DNA from: Alitta virens | Lineage: Eukaryota; Annelida; Polychaeta; Phyllodocida; Nereididae | Direction of reading: 5' to 3' | Length of the DNA: 64,000 nucleotides | Assembly (NCBI GenBank): GCA_932294295.1 | Contig: OW028580.1 | Location: 13,359,374-13,423,373 of the forward strand | Shown: in pieces, positions 57,743 through 64,000 of the stretch | How positions within the stretch are numbered: position 1 is the first letter of the stretch | Layout: the number at the start of each line of letters is the position of its first letter | The notes under the pieces: generated by a model | What the model was told of the DNA's origin: nothing | Database searches by the model: none | Seen by the model: only the letters and a program-made list of their open reading frames with translations | Made by a program: the position numbers and the translations under genes

Positions 57743-58859
57743 AATTGTTAAACATGACTGGAGCAAACATTATCGTGGAATTATCTATAGTATTAATAAA
57801 ATATCTACACCTTCGACAATCGAGATCACATCATCACATGTTCAATTTTCAAGTTTGAACAATCCTCCATTGGTGAGAATTTTTACATATTTTTTTTCAA
57901 AAATTCTCAATCCGTACTCAAAGAAGGAAACACTCAGTGCGGTGCAAAAATAACTTAGTGTGGTCACTCTCCAAAACACAAACAAAATCACTCAATATAC
58001 AGGTGTTTACAAACATACTCTACAAGATTCATTTTACAATGTTCAATGGAATTCATAATATAGCACAAACTTTATATATATGATGGCCATTTTATCCAGA
58101 AGAAGGCTCTGTCTGCAATGGCGCTAATTTAAATATTCCCGATCATTGTATTCAGTGATGACACACATTTGATGATGTCATAATGATAACATCATACATT
58201 TGATGATATCAAACAATGACAGGGTATAATAGCTAACAGCCCTCTACAGGTCTTAAAATCCACAACCTCACATTTTCAATTAATTGAATCAAAAACAATA
58301 TCATTAACATCGTTTTGAAACACAAGTTTTCCTTTCAGAGTAATCCAATATAATCCAGCAATCATACCCAGAATCATACAATCAAAATGTACCTCCCATT
58401 CTAAGTAAGATATAAAAATTTGTCACATGGTTACTTGATTGAATTTGACGGTTTTTTTTCTTTAAACGCATCAAACAAGACATTGTAAGCGTAAAACTTC
58501 AAGTCTAAATGTAGCTGCCATACCAAATATGTTGCAATTATTTTCCTTTTCTTTGTAAATTCTTTTTATTTTTGTTTTTTTGCACAAATAAAAAAAAAGA
58601 GTCTTAGTCTACTATTTTTTAACAAACTTTTATGCAAACTTTAAAATCCTAAATTAATGGGATTTTATGTAATATCAATGATAATCTCAGCTTTTAAAAT
58701 TTTCAAACAATATCAAATCAATAATTCTATGTGACAAACATAATAATTTGCAATATCATTGACATTATCTCTGGAATAGTACATAGCCATAATAACCTAT
58801 TATGTTGTATAATTGGGCAACAAAACATTTTATAAATGCAGATAGCCAGTAATTTAATT

Positions 58860-59930
58860 CTGAATAAGATGAGACTACAAAATCAGATTGTAACCTGTCG
58901 AAAAACAGTATCATACCAAAGCGAGTACGACCTTAATCAGTATCAATAAAATGTAAGGTAATTTTATGATTTCATAATTTGCTTTTCAGTAGTCACTTGA
59001 TTTCAATTTGTGGCATTTAATCAGCTTTAGACAATGTACATTCAGCTGATAAAAAACCCCTTTACATCAAAATGATGACAAAAAATTATTACTAATGAAA
59101 TTATGATCACATCAGCAATCTTCAATAGGCACGTACTCGCTTTCGCAGATATTATATGAGACTGACGCAATATCTATTGTCTCGGATAATAATCACAACT
59201 TGTGCAGGTGATTCTGCAGATTAAATGCACTTTGGCACAGTGAGTATAAGAATCTACAGGATTGCTAATAGCTTTAGCACATTTTGTTGCCGTTATTCAG
59301 AAACTCTGTAATTCTATTTCAGGTCGCTCTTAGCGATACTAAAACAAATTGCTTATTTTCAGTTGAAATTATCAACCCAGATTTCATTTGTATAATTAAG
59401 CAACAAAATTGTGCTGTAGAAGTCTGTACCAATTTTTTTTAAACCTAGGGTAGATAATTTCCTATAATATAATAACCCTTTGTGTGTGGTTAAGCAAGGT
59501 ATGTGTCAAACCCACAAACACAAGAAATGCAAAGAAATAATGAAGAACAATAAAGAAAATAACATAACATTAGTATTAAAAATTAAATAATAATTATTAA
59601 TATTATGACCCCATGGCAGTATTTTGCAACTCAATTACAACCATATTTCATGAAATTTCAATAATACTAATTAATACGATATTTTAGGTAACATTAACAA
59701 AAAAATCATTCAAAATATGACCACTGCTCAAAATCTTCGAGTTACAAATTAGCCATATTAACCAACACATGCGGTATGACATCCCAACCATCACATTCTA
59801 AATTTACCTTACTAAACGGAATATTTCTAACCGAATATCAGAACAATGAGACCAATTCACTCTGATATCGCTTACAAAATTCAAAACAACTCATTGATAA
59901 CACATTGGTCTAAAACTGTAGTCTTGGAGA
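58860..59930. other. Single-copy DNA downstream of the SLC7 gene
   Basis: AT-rich DNA with no gene seen. It separates the last 9.5-kb unit from the 3' end of the transporter gene. Confidence 0.5.
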
Positions 59931-59944
59931 AATACCATTGACAG

Positions 59945-59950
59945 TTTATT
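59945..59950 (-). terminator. Putative polyadenylation signal of the SLC7 gene
   Basis: TTTATT on the plus strand reads AATAAA on the minus strand, about 120 bp after the stop codon. This would give a short 3' UTR. Other AT-rich variants further on cannot be excluded. Confidence 0.4.
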
Positions 59951-60072
59951 TCTTCCATAGACATCGCATCCGAATTGTTACTTGGTTCCGTATCATTAGC
60001 ATTTTGTTAATGTTTTCGTGCAGATTTGGAGAAAATATTCAAATCCGCAGTTGAATATTCTGCATATTCACT

Positions 60073-63000
60073 TTATGCCGTTTTCTCTTCCGGAACGACC
60101 AGCAATATTTTTTGCACCAACAAATTAAAGGAATCTGCAACATGAAGAAGCAAAATAAACATCAGAAATTTGCAAGACAATTAATAATAACTTATTTATA
60201 TAAGCATCACGACAGAACATTAAACCATAATAAGCTTGTGGGTTTTGAACATGTTTTTAGATGAATAAAATTGGAAGTGTTCAGTTAATCACATACTGGC
60301 ATGGCAATTGTAGTGACATGTGAAGAGATAACAGGATAAATTCCAGGATGAACTATTTTTCATGCTATACGTATCGCCATGAACGATGCTCAGGTATTAA
60401 GAAACAGAATAAATAAATTTTCTTGGCATAGGCCAAATATGTTTATTTGAATTTCCATGAACATAGTCATGCTACTCACTCATGAATCTGTTGAATGACT
60501 TTGGCTTTTTTGTCCACGCAATGAAAATAATATAGACAGGAATACCAGTGCAGATAATTAGACAACCCATACCTGTAAAAGAATAAATAATTTGGCATTA
60601 GACACAAATGACAAGAAATTATTATGGTTGCCACAACATTTTTATATATTGACTTTTTCATGAATTATCTTGCTATGTGTTAAAATGGTTTTTAAAACTT
60701 AATTTTCATAAAAATCAAAAATTACTCTTTTTTTCCTTTTTACATTTTGAAAATGCACTAGTTATGAACTTTTATTTATACAGTGATAAATCGTCTGCTT
60801 GTTTGTTACATTGAAACGAACATCTTTAGAGCAATATACACGAGAGGGCGACACTAGTCATGTCTGAATTGTACAAACCAGTTTCAACTGGACTGGCGTA
60901 GAGAGGGAACACAACAAGGAAGATGGAGGCTATAGTGTAGATGATTGGCCATCCCAGCCACACCTGCGGACCAAAAATAAACCAAGATCAGTAAATAGAA
61001 GCATGTGGGAGATTCACAGAAAATAACTGCATACAGTAGCCTAGAATAGCTGCAATATCAATATAATTTGCTACTGGTTCAAGGTATTGATTTATGTATC
61101 AATTATACTTTATTATATTATGATTCCTTTTTTGCACGTAGACAACTACAGTACAACCCCATAATTAAGACCACTCAATATTAAGACCACTAATTTTAAG
61201 ACTTTGCAATTTTGGAAATAATTGAAGTGGTCCTAAGATCAAGTAAAGTGTTCTTATTATTGGACTGTTATATACATAATCACAAAATTTGACCTTGTGG
61301 AGTGTTCTTAAATTGAAGGTTTAATTGTGCTGTTAAAAATCATCTTTGTGAATCACAAAACAGCAGAATTGGGCTTATATTCTGGAACTGTTTAGTTTGG
61401 GAAAAGTGGTCTGATTTGTGTGGTTTCACGTCTGCGTAAACTCATATTTCTCATAGTTTCAACAATTTTGTACAGTAGCAACCCGCAATTAACACCACCT
61501 GACATTAAGACCACCACTTTGCAAGGTACAAAAGTGATCAGAATATCAAAGTTCCCAAAACACCTCAATATTAACAATGATTCAGTGATTCCCAAGGTGG
61601 TCCTAAATTTGGCGATCCACTGTAAGTCCATTATAAATGTATGCCAATAAAAATTATCGACATATAACATTAGTGTACCTACTACAGCCTGTCCTGATAA
61701 CAGAACATGCAACAAAAATTTCTTATCGCTACAAATTGTAGTTCAGATTAGCGCTCCAGGAACAAAACAAAAAATAGTATTACAACCGTCAAAAAATTTG
61801 AAGATATTCTAATCGCGACTTATTGGAAAACTTGCATCCTAAAAAGGGACGTTATCCTAAGTTACAGACATAGTTTCCATTCGAGTAAAATAAAACAATA
61901 AAAAGCTAGGATGCCACTTTTCCAACAAGCTGCGATTAGAAAGAACTGTCAATTTAAAAAAAAATTGTTGATGGTTGTAATTTTTAATTTTTTGTTGCAT
62001 CAGGAAGGAAAACTAGCAATTGATTGCAACTGTCAACAAGCTGCATGGGTGAGCTGGGGCATTTTGAAAAAGTAGACAGATCCATCAGTTACACCCAAAA
62101 CCTTCCAGCATATTTCACAGAATAACTCAAGAGACCTTGAATTACAGTTAAACAGATACTTTTCAATAGTTCTTCCACGAAATTACACCCAGTTCGCTTT
62201 CAAAACAATAAGTCAGACTCTGCACTTTGTTCGCACTTTTCTAAAAAAAAAAACTGCAACTTTCCCACCCTTTTATTTTTGGAATTTTGTTTTTCTTGGC
62301 AAAAAATACCTACGCACATGTTAAGATCAATTATGTTTTATTCTACAATTACTACTTCTATATTTTATTTATCTATTGACAGTTTTATTTTAAACGACAA
62401 TAATGATATAAATATAAAGCTAGACATAGAAGATGACACATACTCAACAGAAATATTCAAATTTCTCCATGGTCACTCACAATTATCTAAAATCCTGTGT
62501 TACTCCACAATTAAAGAGTTTTAAGACCACCCTTGGGAATCACTCAATTGGTTTTAATATTGAGGTAGTCTTAATTATGAACACTTTGAGGAGGTCTTAA
62601 TATTGGGTGGTCTTAATTGTGGGGTCCCGCTGTACGTGATGTAAATGTGGGGTAAACCATGGAGACAAGAGTAGATGTGTAAACTGATACCTGAAGCTGA
62701 GTATCTCTCTCAATAAAATTCAAATGATATATATATATAAATAGCTTAAATCCTATTGGTTACACGGATGTCATATTTTCTAGGAAACTTCCTGCATGCT
62801 GTTACATTATGCAATATTAGCGTTTATACAATATTTAATGATGAAAGAGTTGGGATTTTTGCCATTGGATTATACATGGATAGCTGTATATTGCCAACCA
62901 CTCCATACCCCATAATGCAACCCGGTTGATTGTTTTTAATACTCCTTTGATTGATTTATTCTATATCATCAAGTTTTTAAAATAATGATTTTTAAAATAA

Positions 63001-63562
63001 TGATTGTACAGCAATCTGGTCTTGAATGTAATTTATGGAGTTAAGTGTTACGGTTTTTACGGTTTTTAGTTGGAAAGTTTAGGTTGGACTTTTTGCTAAT
63101 ATTTTGGTCTCATTTGTGTCAATCATTTATATGGATGACAATATATGATCCCAGCACAAAACAAAAGGATATAAACTTTGAATCCTACTATGGTAAAAGG
63201 GCTACCCAATTTGAACATCCCTACTAATAAAAGTGTACTTTCATCAATTATCAATAATGAGTCCATGGAATGTCAAGAATACAAGTTAAGTAAAAAATAT
63301 ATGTAAAACTTGAGTGTTCTCATGGTGAGGTCTTAATAGAGAGATGCTCATAGTGTGGTGATCTTAGTATAGGCAGGTGGTTTAAACTAAGGGTCCATCA
63401 TATTTTGCTTACCTTAATAGGTCTGTCCATATTAGGTCGGGCATAGCGGAAGTACAGAAGGGCCACGACAGACATCCCGATCGCCAACCAGTTGACAAAA
63501 GCGACGTAGTTGATCAAACGATACATGTCGGTAGAACACAGGTAGATCAGAGAGGAAAAGCC
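60073..63562 (-). CDS. SLC7-family amino-acid transporter, last four exons (partial)
   Basis: Four minus-strand exons join in frame: 63413-63562 (50 codons), 60879-60963 (28 codons +1 nt), 60480-60572 and 60073-60134 (stop TAA at 60073-60075). All introns have GT/AG ends (2449, 306 and 345 bp) and the phases are 0, 1 and 1. The protein matches the C-terminal part of heteromeric amino-acid transporter light chains (LAT, y+LAT, b0,+AT). It has a TDMYRLINYVAFVNWL membrane segment, the conserved RPNMDRPIK loop, a WPIIYTIASIFLVVFPLY helix, a GMGCLIICTGIPVY helix, and a cytosolic tail ending LLVVPEEKTA, like the VVPPEE tail of b0,+AT. These transporters exchange amino acids across the plasma membrane with an SLC3 heavy chain. 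The 5' exons lie beyond the right edge. The subfamily (LAT, y+LAT or b0,+AT) is not resolved. Confidence 0.93.
60843..60851 (+). promoter_or_regulatory. CTCF-like core in SLC7 intron
   Basis: AGAGGGCGA lies in CACGAGAGGGCGACACTAG, about 12 of 15 positions of the CTCF core, 28 bp inside the intron next to exon 60879-60963. Confidence 0.25.
61473..61622. mobile_element. 150-bp pogo-like MITE, nested
   Basis: The ends CAGTAGCAACCCGCAATTAA and (other strand) CAGTGGATCGCCAAATTTAG are flanked by TA on both sides. ATTAAGACCACC occurs inside. It belongs to the same family as the enclosing element. Confidence 0.7.
61753..62012. mobile_element. Foldback element nested in SLC7 intron
   Basis: The two halves are imperfect inverted repeats of ~110 bp. 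TCTAATCGCGACTTATTGG pairs with CCAACAAGCTGCGATTAGA, and the outer ACAACAAAAAATWA and TTACAACCRTC blocks also pair. The central loop is short (about 61855-61890). There is no coding capacity. Confidence 0.75.
63305..63400. repeat. Degenerate pogo-like MITE fragment
   Basis: GGTGAGGTCTTAATAGAGAG, GTGGTGATCTTAGTATAGG and GGTGGTTTAAACTAAGGGTCC (each slightly split) are weak matches to the TTAAGACCACC family. The fragment lies just outside the 63413-63562 exon. Confidence 0.45.
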
Positions 63563-64000
63563 CTGAAAAATAAATACGAAAATATATCAAATACTAAAAC
63601 AATTCCTCATATTTGACATTGTAGCTTAAAATAAAACATTTGTTGGAAATCACAAAAAAATTATATTTACATTTGCACAATTTTAAAACAATTATTTTGA
63701 TACATTACATTTTATGAAGTATTTCTGGTAATATCGAATTATATTTAGTTACAGTTAGGTTGGATCTGCTTCTGAGGACTAGTTTTGTACTTTCTAAAGT
63801 TATCATTACAACAATGTTTTGTTATAAGCAAATCAGATTTAAAAAAAAAGCTAAAATTGAGTACCCGGATAATGACCTCATTCCAACCGGACTTTCATTT
63901 ATAAATAAGCGAGCTCATTGCGAATGTTTCTGTTAATATTGTGTAATAATTCTATATATTTTTTCAAAGTGTCTGCTGACACAATACTGTAGTAATAATC

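Larger units (their letters stand above)
49292..58859 (+). repeat. 9.55-kb tandem unit, copy 3
   Basis: This 9568-bp unit is followed by unrelated single-copy DNA (CTGAATAAGATGAG) with no target duplication. It lacks about 73 bp that units 1 and 2 carry in the candidate intron (at about 51021) but retains the 135 bp lost from unit 2. A one-base insertion near 53581 breaks a minus-strand open frame that is intact in units 1 and 2. Confidence 0.97.
61149..62632. mobile_element. Pogo-like element in SLC7 intron
   Basis: The left terminus, CAGTACAACCCCATAATTAA, and the other strand of the right terminus, CAGCGGGACCCCACAATTAA, are closely matched and are both followed by GACCACYCAATATTAAGACC. TA lies on both outer sides (61147-61148 and 62633-62634), as expected of Tc1/mariner-pogo insertions. 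The 1484-bp interior shows no transposase. Two other elements are nested within it, and extra TTAAGACCACC arrays lie at 61270-61332 and 62515-62560. Confidence 0.7.

Noticed and set aside
30186..58859. LTR retrotransposon or rolling-circle virus-like array as explanation of the triplication
   Set aside because: There are no long terminal repeats, primer-binding site, gag/pol or replicase frames, no terminal inverted repeats and no target duplication.
30186..58859. Assembly artefact (one unit assembled three times)
   Set aside because: Not fully excluded, but unit-specific deletions, stepwise VNTR counts and inserts shared by only two units argue for three real copies. Collapsed or duplicated haplotypes could still contribute, so read depth is needed.

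Overview
The window looks like nuclear DNA of an invertebrate animal, most likely marine. It is AT-rich, has no long open frames, and carries spliced exons with GT/AG borders. Its repeats are tRNA-derived SINEs, TA-flanked DNA-transposon MITEs, large foldbacks and simple repeats. Motifs matching bilaterian CTCF sites are frequent. I cannot name the phylum or species from sequence alone.

Layout. 1-2234: a 629-bp inverted repeat with gapless arms around a 976-bp spacer. 2.5-9.3 kb: diverged tandem duplications that pass into short-period repeats, ending in a 31-bp minisatellite made of TTACGTAA sites. 9.4-13.3 kb: (TTAC)n arrays split by a small foldback, a GTTGGC-type tandem repeat, two coding-like exons and a CRE/E-box cluster. 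13.3-30.2 kb: mostly intergenic DNA seeded with SINEs and Tc1- and pogo-like MITEs. It holds a possible spliced gene (16.8-18.9 kb) and an N-terminal GNAT acetyltransferase-like exon (26.0-26.2 kb, minus).

30,186-58,859: three head-to-tail copies of a ~9.55-kb unit (9575, 9531 and 9568 bp), very similar but not identical. Each copy carries a candidate two-exon 61-codon gene, a 25-bp VNTR (4, 3 and 2 repeats), a 491-bp inverted-repeat element, CCAAT-CRE(-TATA) promoter-like modules, a 98-bp CpG-rich MITE and several CTCF-like motifs. No function is recognised; regulatory DNA looks better supported than protein coding.

58.9-64 kb: the 3' end of an SLC7-family amino-acid transporter gene on the minus strand. 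Four exons splice in frame and encode the last 127 residues and the stop codon. This is the only gene I recognise firmly. Its largest visible intron holds a 1.48-kb TA-flanked pogo-like element with two smaller elements nested inside.

Most other short open frames look like noise: they change by nonsynonymous substitution or frameshift between the three unit copies, or they lie in simple repeats. All splice models here were made by eye and need transcript support.
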